From: Rapidithrix thailandica
Lineage (GTDB): Bacteria > Bacteroidota > Bacteroidia > Cytophagales > Flammeovirgaceae
DNA: 64,000 nucleotides
Assembly: GCF_039710355.1 (NCBI RefSeq)
Contig: NZ_JBDKWZ010000026.1
Span: forward strand, 1 to 64,000
Direction of reading: 5' to 3'
Part shown: positions 18,324 through 26,653 of the stretch, one piece after another
How the letters are laid out: every line of letters starts with the position of its first letter
Position numbering within the stretch: position 1 is the stretch's first letter
Translations under genes and position numbers: made by a program
The notes under the pieces: generated by a model
Seen by the model: only the letters and a program-made list of their open reading frames with translations
Told to the model about the DNA's origin: nothing
Database searches by the model: none

Positions 18324-18453
18324 CCTTTTTCAAAGTCTTGTTTTTCTTTCCTCAAAGACATAAAACTAATACCGGATTACCGCAGATGATGATTAAAAGA
18401 CCTCTCTTGTACTCAAGCCCATTCACTACTAAGAGCGGAACTGTAAATACGCA

Positions 18454-18813
18454 TTACTTTTCCAAGATTTCCACTTCCTCCGGAACGATCAGTAGCAACA
18501 CACATCCTTTTTCTGTAGCAACCGAATGTTTGAATTGGGGAGGTGTGTACAGGTAATCTCCGCCGGTAAGTTTTGCGCCTTCGATGATAGCCTCTCCTTC
18601 CAGCACAAACAGTTCCTCTCCGGCCGGGTGATTATGATACGGGTATTGGGCTCCGGGTTCAAACTTCAATAAGATAGAGGGAGGTCTTTGTGTTTGTTCA
18701 TCAAAGCGCAATGCTTTCACAAATATCCCCTGGGTATTAATCCCCTCTTCTTGTAAAGGACTCCAATCTTGCTGCTGGCTACGGAGGATATAATTTTCAA
18801 TATTCGAGTTCAT
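18454..18813 (-). CDS. Cupin domain protein, ChrR-like
   Basis: A 119-residue single-domain cupin. The first cupin motif is seen as 'YPYHNHPAGEELFVLEG' (His, His, Glu metal ligands at about residues 58-66) and the second as 'GDYLYTPPQFKHSV' (His about 95). The layout matches the C-terminal cupin of ChrR-type anti-sigma factors and similar stand-alone proteins. It may bind a metal; substrate and role are not known. The AraC-type gene lies 148 bp upstream on the same strand, but the cupin appears to have its own TACCTTTG element. Confidence 0.8.
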   Translation of the reverse strand: MNSNIENYILRSQQQDWSPLQEEGINTQGIFVKALRFDEQTQRPPSILLKFEPGAQYPYHNHPAGEELFVLEGEAIIEGAKLTGGDYLYTPPQFKHSVATEKGCVLLLIVPEEVEILEK

Positions 18814-18901
18814 GATTTTTCAATTAAGGTTGATAATTTAATGTTGAAATTTCTGTTCAGCACCTGTTATTTCTACCTGTACCGGAGATCTTACTTGAAA
18901 A

Positions 18902-18909
18902 CAAAGGTA
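18902..18909 (-). promoter_or_regulatory. Candidate -7 promoter element for the cupin gene
   Basis: The minus strand reads TACCTTTG about 90 bp upstream of the cupin ATG and beyond the end of the AraC gene. Confidence 0.45.
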
Positions 18910-18961
18910 GGCCGCAGCATCTCTTCAGAACATAGACAATTTGGTGAAAAGCATGTAAAAT

Positions 18962-19756
18962 TTACAAAGCGTATTGGATCTGATAGGCTTTCGGAGATTG
19001 CAGGGTATGTTTTTTAAAGAAATTGGAAAAGTAAAAAGGATCGTTAAAACCTAAGGAGTAAGCCACTTCTTTGACGGAAAGCTTTTGATATGTAAGCAAA
19101 CGCTTGGCCTCCGAAACCACCAACCCGTAAATCACATTTTGAGCCGTTTTGCCGGTATGGAGTTTGGCCTGTTCGTTTAGTTTGGCTTCGGTAGTACTGA
19201 GTAATGCAGCATATTGGCTCAAGGAGTAGTTGTGCTCAAAGTTCGATCGCACCAGCTCCAAAAATTTCAGGAATAAGGCATCCGGTTTATAAATTTCATC
19301 TCCCCGGTTCACTTTGGACCGGTTGATTTCCACCAAGATCAATTCGATTCTGGAATGTACGGAAATCAAATATTGATAGGGTTGCTCAAGCAGTTCTTCC
19401 CGGATTTGCTCCAATTGCCTTTCGATAACCGCATAATTTCGAACCGGAACCACTTCGTTCATTGCAAAATGACAAAACATACCATTGTGAAAAATCAGCT
19501 CTATGTCTTTGTCATCTTTACAGAAAAAATCCAAGGTAAATTCAAGGATGATTCCCTTCGTACCCGCTTGTAACTTTTTAAAATAGTGCACCTGTCCTGA
19601 GGTAATGGTTAACACATGCTTGGCGGGAACGTCCAATGCCATTTCATCCACCACCAACTCAGCACACCCTTCGGCACACCAAATCAACACATATTTCATC
19701 AAGCGTTTAGGCGTGGTCAAACGCTCATAGTCTTCAAAGGTTTTCAGGTTGATCAT
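18962..19756 (-). CDS. AraC family transcriptional regulator
   Basis: A 264-residue regulator with an N-terminal cupin-like sensor (about residues 20-100) and a C-terminal double helix-turn-helix (about 165-262) with the family motif 'VKEVAYSLGFNDPFYFSNFFKKH' region ending in 'SPKAYQ'. The effector is unknown. It lies 59 bp downstream of alkB on the same strand, so read-through from the alkylation-repair operon is possible; it may also control the cupin gene downstream. Confidence 0.9.
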   Translation of the reverse strand: MINLKTFEDYERLTTPKRLMKYVLIWCAEGCAELVVDEMALDVPAKHVLTITSGQVHYFKKLQAGTKGIILEFTLDFFCKDDKDIELIFHNGMFCHFAMNEVVPVRNYAVIERQLEQIREELLEQPYQYLISVHSRIELILVEINRSKVNRGDEIYKPDALFLKFLELVRSNFEHNYSLSQYAALLSTTEAKLNEQAKLHTGKTAQNVIYGLVVSEAKRLLTYQKLSVKEVAYSLGFNDPFYFSNFFKKHTLQSPKAYQIQYAL

Positions 19757-19815
19757 ATTCCGGATACTAAAAATTTACCTGACTAAAATAAGGAAAAAAG
19801 CTTGTTAAGCGAATT

Positions 19816-20451
19816 TTAAGTAGACGTGATCATTGTTCTAAAGGTCAGGTTCACTCTTGGTGTTTTTACTTTTTTGGTTTTGGGCAGACTGTGCAACCAG
19901 TGGGTTTGCGTACTCCCTTTCATTTCCAACAGACTGCCTCTTTCCAGTATTACCGATACGGTCGTTTTATCTTGTTTGTGCTTGAAGGCAAACTTCCGGT
20001 CTGCTCCCAAACTCAACGAAGCAATGCTTGTATTTTTGCCCAATTCCTTTTCATCGTCACTATGCCAGGCCATTCCCTCCTCGCCATTGTGGTACAGGTT
20101 TAGTAAACAAGAATTGTATGGTGTTCCGGTATAGGATTCGACCAAAGCTTTTAACTCCAGCAATTCTTTTGTCCAAGGCAATGCTTGTTTGGTGGTGTTG
20201 GAATAAGTATAGGCATAGTTACGGTCGCCATACCAGGCGGCCTTTCGTTTGGTAATAATATGTTTGCCAAAGATCACCGCTTCATCGTTTTTCCAGGCAA
20301 TGGTATCCAACAAGCGTTCAAAATAATGTTGGGCCTTATCAACCGGTAGAATTTTTCCAAAGTAGAGTGCGGTACCGTCCTTTGGCAGTAAGTTGTTGGC
20401 AGGCCCGGTATGAAATAAGCTCGTTTTTATCGGTTGTTTTTTGTTTTCCAT
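19816..20451 (-). CDS. alkB: AlkB-type 2OG-Fe(II) dioxygenase (alkylated DNA repair)
   Basis: The 211-residue protein (from ATG 20451) carries the full AlkB signature: His130-x-Asp132 in 'WHSDDE', distal His187, and the 2-oxoglutarate-binding 'RVNLTFR' (Arg199, Arg205). It is expected to remove 1-methyladenine and 3-methylcytosine lesions oxidatively, using Fe(II), O2 and 2-oxoglutarate. 'NLYHNGEEGMAWHSDDE' is close to the ALKBH2/3-like bacterial branch. The start overlaps the end of the Ada zinc-finger gene by 25 bp, which implies translational coupling. It is the last gene of a four-gene repair operon. Confidence 0.92.
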   Translation of the reverse strand: MENKKQPIKTSLFHTGPANNLLPKDGTALYFGKILPVDKAQHYFERLLDTIAWKNDEAVIFGKHIITKRKAAWYGDRNYAYTYSNTTKQALPWTKELLELKALVESYTGTPYNSCLLNLYHNGEEGMAWHSDDEKELGKNTSIASLSLGADRKFAFKHKQDKTTVSVILERGSLLEMKGSTQTHWLHSLPKTKKVKTPRVNLTFRTMITST

Positions 20452-20675
20452 TGTTTGTATTTTTCTGACATACAATGCCCACAAGGGCGGTATCCTTCCT
20501 CAAGTGCTTCTGCTTCCGAGGCAAAAAACACACGGGTTTCCCTGCGCATTCTTTTGCCCGATTTACAGTGAAGACTCCCATAAATTTTTAACTTTTGATT
20601 TCCCCCATAGCAAAGCTCCTGATGCTTGATTTTCATCAATAAATCGAAAGAGTGAATTTCCTTGTGATAAATCAT
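20427..20675 (-). CDS. Stand-alone Ada-type zinc-binding domain protein
   Basis: An 82-residue protein that matches only the metal-binding N-terminal domain of Ada: 'GNQKLKIYGSLHC', 'KRMRRETRVFFAS-AEA' and 'GYRPCGHC'. Cys37, Cys65 and Cys68 are the clear zinc ligands; Cys22 may be the fourth. In Ada this domain repairs methyl phosphotriesters and turns the protein into an activator. Here it is free of the HTH and methyltransferase parts, which are encoded two genes upstream (21408-22250). It begins 3 bp after the 2OG oxygenase stop and overlaps alkB by 25 bp. Whether it repairs DNA or only binds metal/DNA is unknown. Confidence 0.88.
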   Translation of the reverse strand: MIYHKEIHSFDLLMKIKHQELCYGGNQKLKIYGSLHCKSGKRMRRETRVFFASEAEALEEGYRPCGHCMSEKYKQWKTKNNR

Positions 20676-20678
20676 AAC

Positions 20679-21392
20679 TCAACTCAATGCATCGTGAAAA
20701 ATAATTCCCAAGGTGTACCTTTCACCCTGATGGATTTCGCTTACCCCATGCTTCACCGTAACCTTATAATACCCTCTGTTCCCTTTATGGGGTCGAAAGT
20801 TGGTGGTGAATATCAAAACATCCCCTTTTTGAGGACGTAATACCTTAGCTTGGGACTGGGCCATATAGTTTTGTTGTGTCAACACAAATTCTCCTCCGGT
20901 ATAGTCGTCTTCCGGCTCACTTAAAAACAAAACAAGCTGAAAGGGAAAATAAATTTCTCCGTACAAATCTTGGTGAAGCGTGTTATATCCTCCTTCCCCG
21001 TATTTCAAAATCAGAGGAGTCGGTTTTAATTGATTCTTTTGATGACACGCTTCTTGCAAAGCTTGTAAAGTACCGGGATACACCCGGTTTATGTTTAACT
21101 TCTTCATCCACTGATTGGCAAGAGGCACCAACCGGGGATAGACTTCCTCCCGGAGGGTTTGAACCAAAGGCGGCAGAGGGTAATCAAAATATTTGTATTC
21201 TCCCAAACCAAAGCGATAACGCTCCATGGCCACCGTTTTGCGATAAATCCCTTGTTTGTCATACAACTGTCGAAGCTCCTCACATTGGATATCTGACAGC
21301 ATGCGGGAAATCGTTGCATATCCTTTTTGATGAATACGCGAAGTAGTGGCTTGCCAATCAATGTTGACAAGCTGTGCCCTTAAGTTTTCCAT
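20679..21392 (-). CDS. 2OG-Fe(II) oxygenase
   Basis: A 237-residue member of the 2-oxoglutarate/Fe(II) oxygenase superfamily (prolyl hydroxylase-like). Metal ligands are His140 and Asp142 in 'LHQDLYG' and His215 in 'VKHGVS', with Arg225 as the likely 2-oxoglutarate anchor ('GERYTLGI'). The substrate is unknown. Its place between the ada methyltransferase and the Ada zinc-finger/alkB genes, with gaps of 15 and 3 bp, argues for a part in the response to alkylation damage. Confidence 0.88.
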   Translation of the reverse strand: MENLRAQLVNIDWQATTSRIHQKGYATISRMLSDIQCEELRQLYDKQGIYRKTVAMERYRFGLGEYKYFDYPLPPLVQTLREEVYPRLVPLANQWMKKLNINRVYPGTLQALQEACHQKNQLKPTPLILKYGEGGYNTLHQDLYGEIYFPFQLVLFLSEPEDDYTGGEFVLTQQNYMAQSQAKVLRPQKGDVLIFTTNFRPHKGNRGYYKVTVKHGVSEIHQGERYTLGIIFHDALS

Positions 21393-21407
21393 GGTTTTCG
21401 TTTCGAA

Positions 21408-22250
21408 TTATGAATTGGTTTTCGCAGCTTCCCATCCGATGATGGCCGTTTTACGAGTATTGCCCCACATATAGCCCCCAATTGCACCACTGGACTGGAT
21501 CACTCTGTGACAGGGAATTAAAAAAGCAACCGGGTTACTTCCTATGGCCGTGCCCACGGCTCTGGAAGCTTTGGGATTTTGTATCTCTTCTGCAATTTTG
21601 CCATAGGTAGACAATTGTCCCATAGGAATTTTCAAAAGGGATTCCCATACTTTTAACTGAAAGGCCGTTCCTTTTAAGTGTAATTTGATTTGGTCAATTT
21701 TATTCCAGTCATGTGAAAAGATATACAAGGCATTTTGCTGAATGAGGTCCACTTTCTGTTTGAACCGGGCATTGGGAAAGTGCTTTTGCAAATCGGCTAG
21801 CGATTGAGACTCACTGTTTGTAAAAGCCATATGGCAGATACCTTTGGCCGTAGAAGCTACGAGGATATCGCCAAACGGACTTTCGGCAAAGCTGTAATGA
21901 ATAGAAAGGCTTTCTCCTCCGTTCTTAAATTCACCGGGCGACATCCCTTCTATTTTCACAAATAAATCATGCAACCTGCCCGTACCGGAAAGTCCCGTTT
22001 CATATGCGGCCTCCATCAAGCTTGTTTGCTTCTCTTTCAGAATTTGCTTGGCATATTTCACACTGATAAACTGCAAAAATTTTTTAGGACTGACTCCTGC
22101 CCAATCGGTAAACATCCGTTGAAAATGAAAAGGGCTCAGGTGCACTTTGTCAGCCACTTCTTCCAGGTTGGGTTGCGTTTTAAAATTCGCCTGAATGTAT
22201 TCAATGGCTTGCGCAATCCGCTTATAATTGATATGTTCGTTCTGTTCCAT
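21408..22250 (-). CDS. ada: Ada-like HTH plus O6-alkylguanine-DNA methyltransferase
   Basis: A 280-residue protein with an AraC-type DNA-binding domain (about residues 10-108) fused to an O6-methylguanine-DNA methyltransferase domain (about 115-275). The acceptor cysteine is Cys247 in 'IPCHRV', followed by the 'GGYMWG' segment. The Ada N-terminal zinc domain is missing but occurs as a separate protein in the same operon. It is expected to remove methyl groups from O6-methylguanine irreversibly and to act as a regulator. It is the first gene of the operon, with a TACATTTG element 23 bp upstream. Confidence 0.92.
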   Translation of the reverse strand: MEQNEHINYKRIAQAIEYIQANFKTQPNLEEVADKVHLSPFHFQRMFTDWAGVSPKKFLQFISVKYAKQILKEKQTSLMEAAYETGLSGTGRLHDLFVKIEGMSPGEFKNGGESLSIHYSFAESPFGDILVASTAKGICHMAFTNSESQSLADLQKHFPNARFKQKVDLIQQNALYIFSHDWNKIDQIKLHLKGTAFQLKVWESLLKIPMGQLSTYGKIAEEIQNPKASRAVGTAIGSNPVAFLIPCHRVIQSSGAIGGYMWGNTRKTAIIGWEAAKTNS

Positions 22251-22272
22251 AGTGCTTGGGTTTTCTCTATGA

Positions 22273-22280
22273 CAAATGTA
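22273..22280 (-). promoter_or_regulatory. Candidate -7 promoter element of the ada-alkB operon
   Basis: The minus strand reads TACATTTG, 23 bp before the ada ATG. No convincing -33 TTG at the usual spacing, which would fit an activator-dependent promoter. Confidence 0.5.
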
Positions 22281-22364
22281 GAAAGCATTGCCTCAGTTAA
22301 AAACCCGGAACTTGCTCAATTCTCTATCCGGCTCGGGAAGCTTAGGTTTATGTATCTACTTGTA

Positions 22365-22859
22365 TCATTCGCTTTTATCATAAAGCTTTTGCTTTTTCGA
22401 CAACTTCTCCATCATCTTGACGATGCGCGAAACTTTGGTTTCGTCGGTTTTGGCGGCATAAATCCAATCCAGATAAGCCTTTTGTTCGCTCTCGGTAAAG
22501 CTGACAAACGCTTCATAGACCTTTTTAGGTTCGTTTTCAAAACAGAGAATAACCTCCTCCGGAATTTCCAGGGGCGAATGGTCCGCATACAGTGTAATTT
22601 TGACCATGTCCCCGGCTTCTTTCTTGATTTCCTTTCGGATGGCCGCTTTCACCGGAAGAAACAATTTGCCATTGCCCATGGGCATAAGTTTTACATGTTT
22701 TAAGGCATATCCGTCAATGGTACCGCTAACGGTCCTCCATCCGAAAGGTACTTTTTTAGCCTGTGGAATTTCAGGAATAAGGGCATAGGTCCATCCTCCT
22801 TTTCCAGAGAATTTTTCCAACAAGTACCTTTGCTCTACCAATGGGTTTTCTTCAGGCAT
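22365..22859 (-). CDS. YdeI/OmpD-associated-like protein (DUF1905 plus C-terminal YdeI region)
   Basis: The 164-residue protein has a DUF1905 domain in its first ~95 residues ('GGWTYALIPEI', 'FGWRTVSGTIDG', 'LPVKAAIRKEI-K--GD-V') and a C-terminal 'F---T-SEQKAYLDWIYAAKT-ETK-SRI-KMMEKL' region shared with YdeI-type bacteriocin-protection proteins. The biochemical role is not established. It is probably cytosolic. A second, broken YdeI-like gene lies at 26758-27132. No promoter was identified. Confidence 0.8.
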   Translation of the reverse strand: MPEENPLVEQRYLLEKFSGKGGWTYALIPEIPQAKKVPFGWRTVSGTIDGYALKHVKLMPMGNGKLFLPVKAAIRKEIKKEAGDMVKITLYADHSPLEIPEEVILCFENEPKKVYEAFVSFTESEQKAYLDWIYAAKTDETKVSRIVKMMEKLSKKQKLYDKSE

Positions 22860-22962
22860 ATCGGTGTTTTTTTAACTCTTCAAGGTTTCCAAAATAGTAC
22901 GGTATAGCAAGTATATAAGTCTATCGTAAAAACCTTGAAGGGTTAATTTCAGATCAATTCAC

Positions 22963-23838
22963 TCAATTATCTATCAGTTTATTTTCTATGGCCCAAGCCA
23001 ACAGTTTTTCATCGAATTCAGCCGGTTGCTCGAATTGCGGGTAATGCGCGCTTTCTTCAAAAAGCTCCACCTGTATATGCTTGAACACAGGTACTACTTT
23101 ATCCCATAGAGAAGGAGGTCCGGTGACGTAATCGTATTTACCCAAGGCCAAAAGTACGGGCTTTTCGAGTTTGTCCAAGTCCTTTGTAATGTCGATGTCC
23201 CTGAACACTTTGCCCCATACATAATCGATCATTTGCATATTGGTTTCCACGCCTTCCCATAAAGCTGCCGCATCAAAGTCATATTGAAACCAGTTGCGGG
23301 GTCCGGCACACAGGCAGTAATCGACAAAGCGTTTTTCGGGCTTGGCTTGAATCAGGCCGGGTAGTTTTGCCATATTCTTTGCATACAAATCTTTTCTTTC
23401 AGCCGAAGCGGTAGTTTCAAAAAAAGCATCGGTGGCTTGGTGCATGGCCTCGCTGTAATCGGGACTGACACCAATCATAACGCTCCCCAGTACATGCTGT
23501 GGGAATTTTTTGGCATATTCCAGGGCCATAAAGGCATGCCCCGAATGCCCGACAATCAAAAATTGCTCAAGGTTTAAATGCCGTCTAAGCGCTTCGATAT
23601 CCTGTAGCAAAATGTCCAACGCGTAAGCACTGTTTTCAAGCGGCTCTTCCGGTGGAGCCACAAAGCCCCTATGATCCATAAAAATCAATTGAAGGTGTTC
23701 TCTTAATTCTTTGGAAAAGGCTCTTGCATAAAAACGATTGCTTCCGATAATGAGCGTAGGTATTCCACGGCCTTCCATACAGTAATCTAGTGAAAAGCCA
23801 TCAACGACTACTGTTCCTTTTGTTTGGTTGGATATCAT
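22963..23838 (-). CDS. Alpha/beta hydrolase (proline iminopeptidase-like)
   Basis: A 291-residue alpha/beta-hydrolase fold protein. The nucleophile elbow is 'GHSGHA' with Ser99, the acid is the Asp in 'GKYDYVTGP' and the base is the His in 'ESAHYPQFEQP'. 'MDHRGF' marks the strand before the elbow. The 'AHYPQFEQP' ending is typical of the proline iminopeptidase/haloalkane-type branch. There is no signal peptide. The substrate cannot be told from sequence. A TATTTTTG element lies 31 bp upstream. Confidence 0.88.
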   Translation of the reverse strand: MISNQTKGTVVVDGFSLDYCMEGRGIPTLIIGSNRFYARAFSKELREHLQLIFMDHRGFVAPPEEPLENSAYALDILLQDIEALRRHLNLEQFLIVGHSGHAFMALEYAKKFPQHVLGSVMIGVSPDYSEAMHQATDAFFETTASAERKDLYAKNMAKLPGLIQAKPEKRFVDYCLCAGPRNWFQYDFDAAALWEGVETNMQMIDYVWGKVFRDIDITKDLDKLEKPVLLALGKYDYVTGPPSLWDKVVPVFKHIQVELFEESAHYPQFEQPAEFDEKLLAWAIENKLIDN

Positions 23839-23868
23839 ATTAGTATAACATCTGTGTCATTAAAAGTA

Positions 23869-23876
23869 CAAAAATA
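23869..23876 (-). promoter_or_regulatory. Candidate -7 promoter element of the alpha/beta hydrolase gene
   Basis: The minus strand reads TATTTTTG (TAnnTTTG) 31 bp before the ATG. Confidence 0.5.
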
Positions 23877-24018
23877 GAGGATCACCCGAAGTTCCTTTTA
23901 CAGAAGAGTAGAAAATTCCCTTATAAAATCACCGCTTTTGGCACTTGAACAGCGGAAGTTTGTGTTTTTGTCCCCTTAAATGTCGTATTCGCCCCTCAAG
24001 ACGCATTGCAATAGCCCT

Positions 24019-24026
24019 TACCTTTG
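24019..24026 (+). promoter_or_regulatory. Candidate -7 promoter element of the DHFR-like gene
   Basis: TACCTTTG lies 50 bp before the ATG at 24076. No TTG is seen at the usual -33 spacing. Confidence 0.45.
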
Positions 24027-24075
24027 TTATATCACCAACATTTCAAAAACTTAAACTATTCTAATCCCAAATACT

Positions 24076-24651
24076 ATGAAAAAATTGAAATTACAAGTAC
24101 AAATGTCACTGGACGGATTTGTAGCAGGCCCTAACGGAGAAATGGATTGGATGACCTGGAACTGGAGCGAGGATATCAAAAATTATGTAAGTGAACTCAC
24201 AGAATCTGTAGATACCATTCTTTTAGGCAGAAAAATGGCCGGGGGGTTTATCGCTCACTGGACCAATACAATGAACAACCCGGATGAACCGGAACAACAT
24301 CCCTTTGCCAGAAAGATGGTGAAATATTCTAAAGTAGTTTTTTCGCAAACCTTACAATCTTCAGAATGGGACAATACCGAACTCGCCATAGGAGAGCTGA
24401 ATGAAGATGTAAAAGCGATCAAAAACCGCAGTGGGAAAGACATCATCGTATATGGAGGAGCCAGTTTTAATGCTTCGCTGATTAAGGCAGGTCTTATTGA
24501 TGAGTTTCACTTGTTTGTCAACCCGACAGTGATCGGAAAAGGCTTGAGCATTTTTAAAGAAATTGAAGAAAAACAAAATTTACAACTGAAAAAAGCCATT
24601 CCTTTTGATTGCGGTATTGTGTTAATGCATTACGAACCCAAAAAAGGATAA
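24076..24651 (+). CDS. Dihydrofolate reductase-like family protein (RibD C-terminal type)
   Basis: A 191-residue protein of the RibD_C/DHFR superfamily. It starts with 'KLQVQMSLDGFVAGPNGEMDW', and has 'DTILLGRKMAGGF' (NADPH-binding region) and 'DIIVYGGASFNASLIKAGLIDEFHLFVNPTVIGKG' blocks shared by the YwjB/YyaP-type branch. Such proteins reduce small heterocycles with NADPH, but the substrates of this branch are mostly unknown. It is monocistronic and faces the oxidoreductase at 24982, with an inverted-repeat element between them. Confidence 0.87.
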   Translation: MKKLKLQVQMSLDGFVAGPNGEMDWMTWNWSEDIKNYVSELTESVDTILLGRKMAGGFIAHWTNTMNNPDEPEQHPFARKMVKYSKVVFSQTLQSSEWDNTELAIGELNEDVKAIKNRSGKDIIVYGGASFNASLIKAGLIDEFHLFVNPTVIGKGLSIFKEIEEKQNLQLKKAIPFDCGIVLMHYEPKKG

Positions 24652-24687
24652 GAAATTCAAGCTGTCGCCAACGATCAATGAAGAAAC

Positions 24688-24846
24688 AGTGAATGAGTGA
24701 TGGGGTGAAATCGTGAGCGAATAGTGATAACTTTTCTCTGAAAAGATGAACAATAGTTGATAAAGGGTCAATTAAAAACTTAACCAGAGCCTTGTATACG
24801 ATTGTTTTGCCACTTTCACGCTCATTCGCCATTTCACTCATTCACT
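24688..24846. repeat. 159-bp element with 13-bp perfect terminal inverted repeats
   Basis: AGTGAATGAGTGA (24688-24700) is repeated inverted as TCACTCATTCACT (24834-24846). The ends also share weaker GTGA/GAGCG/GCGAA words in inverted order further in. It fills most of the gap between two convergent genes. It has no coding capacity and no clear target-site duplication, so it could be a MITE-like relic or a bidirectional transcript-end structure. Confidence 0.6.
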
Positions 24847-24981
24847 AAAGTACATGACCACTTGAATGACCATTGCATATAATCTACAGTTCCGTAGATG
24901 CTTCGCAAGTTTATCATTTTTGAAAATACCGGATAGATAAACCGGTTTGTCCAAGGGTCGTTTGGTGAAGCGAAAATGAGA

Positions 24982-25554
24982 TTAAAAAAATAACTCCTTG
25001 AGTTGCCCTGTCCAGTGCTCCACCATTTCGTTCGAAGGATGGTCTGCTTTATCAAAGAAGAAATGCTTGACAATTTCTAAACCGCAGTAGGTGTAAATCC
25101 CCATATCCGAAGTTAATGACAATGCTTGATCCATGCCGGACGCTCCGTATTCGGGCTTTGATTTCCCATGAGTGTTGATGATCAAAACCTGTTTACCCGT
25201 CAACAAACCTTTTTGAACGCCTTGATCGTAACGATAGGCAAACCCATAACTGAAGACTCTGTCGATATATCCTTTTAGAATAGCCGGCAATCCCGTCCAC
25301 CAGATCGGATGTATAAAGGTCAGGCAATCCGCCCATAAGATAAACTCTTGCTCCCGTTTTACATCCTCCGCTACCTGCCCTTGGCGTTGTCCGTCTAGGT
25401 CTTCCGGGGAGAGTATGGGATTGAAACCTAGTTGGTACAAATCCCTCATCACTACTTCGTGGCCATAGTTCCATAAATGTTCGGCCAGGATCTCTTTCAA
25501 ATAGCCATTCAAACTGTTTTGATACGGATGTGCATAAATGATCAGATGTCTCAT
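24982..25554 (-). CDS. NAD(P)H-dependent oxidoreductase, flavodoxin-like fold
   Basis: A 190-residue protein (from ATG 25554) of the NQO1/KefF/MdaB-type quinone reductase family. It has 'IIYAHPYQNSLNG' at the N-terminus (FMN/FAD phosphate loop), 'HPIWWTGLPAILKGYIDRVFSYGFAY' as its key active-site block around residues 78-103, and 'NTHGKS' downstream. It likely reduces quinones or nitro compounds by two electrons with FAD or FMN. The AraC-type gene lies immediately upstream on the same strand, but a TACTTTTG element between them suggests a separate promoter controlled by that regulator. Confidence 0.88.
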   Translation of the reverse strand: MRHLIIYAHPYQNSLNGYLKEILAEHLWNYGHEVVMRDLYQLGFNPILSPEDLDGQRQGQVAEDVKREQEFILWADCLTFIHPIWWTGLPAILKGYIDRVFSYGFAYRYDQGVQKGLLTGKQVLIINTHGKSKPEYGASGMDQALSLTSDMGIYTYCGLEIVKHFFFDKADHPSNEMVEHWTGQLKELFF

Positions 25555-25581
25555 AATTGTTCCTTTTAAAATTTGATATTC

Positions 25582-25589
25582 CAAAAGTA
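25582..25589 (-). promoter_or_regulatory. Candidate -7 promoter element of the oxidoreductase gene
   Basis: The minus strand reads TACTTTTG, 28 bp before the ATG at 25554. Confidence 0.5.
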
Positions 25590-25626
25590 GGCAGACACCT
25601 TTCGTAAAAATTGTAAGAAAACGAAA

Positions 25627-26448
25627 TCAGGATTTAGGATTACAAATATCCTGTTGGAATTTGAGGTAATTGGTAGGACTGAGGTTCAGATAATACTTAA
25701 AATCCCGGATCAACTGGCTTTGATCGTAGTAATTACACCTACTGACAATTTCAAGCCAATCGACTTTGGAAGCGGTGGAGGCCATATGTTGCACATGCTC
25801 GATGGCTGTTAAAAAGCGTTGATAACGGCTCAGTTCTTTTGCGGAATAGCCCAAGTGCATTTTATGCCGGAGTTGGATGTTGCGTTCGCTCTGTTTGTTT
25901 TGATAAGCAATGGTTTTAACCGGATTTAACAAGTTATTCTCAAAACCAGACAACTGTTTTACAATGGAGTTTTGCTCTCCCAAATAAGGTCTGCAAAATG
26001 CAAGGATACGGTTCACCCGGTCACTGGTATTTTCTATTTTGTTGAGTTCATACCACAAGGCAGTAAAGCAATTTTCCTCCGATAATTCATCCGGATTCAC
26101 CGGTAAGCTTTCCCTCACAGCCGCTACTCCAAAAAAGCGAAAGAAAGCGTCATTTTTAAAATTTACCACCAATATTTCCGAAGCAACGGGTAAGGAATAG
26201 GCAAAGGCCTGTTTTATCGGCCCCAATACCAGGCATCTGCCCATTTCGATATGCGTATTTTGTGGCGAGTGCAACAGCGCTTTGGCTCCGAAGTTAAAAA
26301 CCATAATTGTTTGATAAGAAGGTAATAACGTTTTGGTAACCGTCTGATCCGATTGGTTTACGGCATAATAAAAGTGGGAAAATACTTCTTCGAATTCTCC
26401 CGGAACGGCAATTCTTCTGTTGAGATAGGCTTGATGCTTTTCCTTCAT
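25627..26448 (-). CDS. AraC family transcriptional regulator (DUF6597-type sensor)
   Basis: A 273-residue regulator. Residues about 1-110 form a sensor region of the type seen in many Bacteroidota AraC proteins ('MVFNFGAKALLHSPQ', 'VLGPIKQAFAY'). The C-terminal domain (about 165-270) is a degenerate AraC HTH with 'SRCNYYDQSQLIRDFKYYLNLSPTNYLKFQ' as the second HTH. Its gene sits just upstream of a quinone-reductase-like gene on the same strand, so control of that enzyme is a reasonable guess. Confidence 0.85.
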   Translation of the reverse strand: MKEKHQAYLNRRIAVPGEFEEVFSHFYYAVNQSDQTVTKTLLPSYQTIMVFNFGAKALLHSPQNTHIEMGRCLVLGPIKQAFAYSLPVASEILVVNFKNDAFFRFFGVAAVRESLPVNPDELSEENCFTALWYELNKIENTSDRVNRILAFCRPYLGEQNSIVKQLSGFENNLLNPVKTIAYQNKQSERNIQLRHKMHLGYSAKELSRYQRFLTAIEHVQHMASTASKVDWLEIVSRCNYYDQSQLIRDFKYYLNLSPTNYLKFQQDICNPKS

Positions 26449-26492
26449 TGACTTTACCCAAAAAGGATTTAATATTTTATAAAGACTTTATA

Positions 26493-26500
26493 CAAAGGTA
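26493..26500 (-). promoter_or_regulatory. Candidate -7 promoter element of the AraC gene
   Basis: The minus strand reads TACCTTTG, 45 bp before the ATG at 26448. Confidence 0.5.
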
Positions 26501-26533
26501 GTTTCTTTTTGGAAGTAAAGAGGGATCGGCATG

Positions 26534-26653
26534 TCATACGGATACCGCATCCGGCACCCTTCGTTTTTTCCATTTACGGTAATTTCCAAACATGATAAGC
26601 AAACTGATACTCGTAAAACAAACGGCTATGAGATAAGGAGCACCGGGGAAATA
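26534..26653 (-). pseudogene. C-terminal remnant of an MFS-type transporter
   Basis: On the minus strand a 39-codon frame ending in TGA (26534-26536) reads 'YFPGAPYLIAVCFTSISLL' followed by a basic tail. 'FPGAP' followed by a hydrophobic helix and a basic cytosolic tail is the usual ending of drug-efflux MFS transporters. The rest of the gene is missing: upstream it abuts the fragment of a UvrA-like gene in another frame. The assignment rests on a short segment. Confidence 0.45.
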
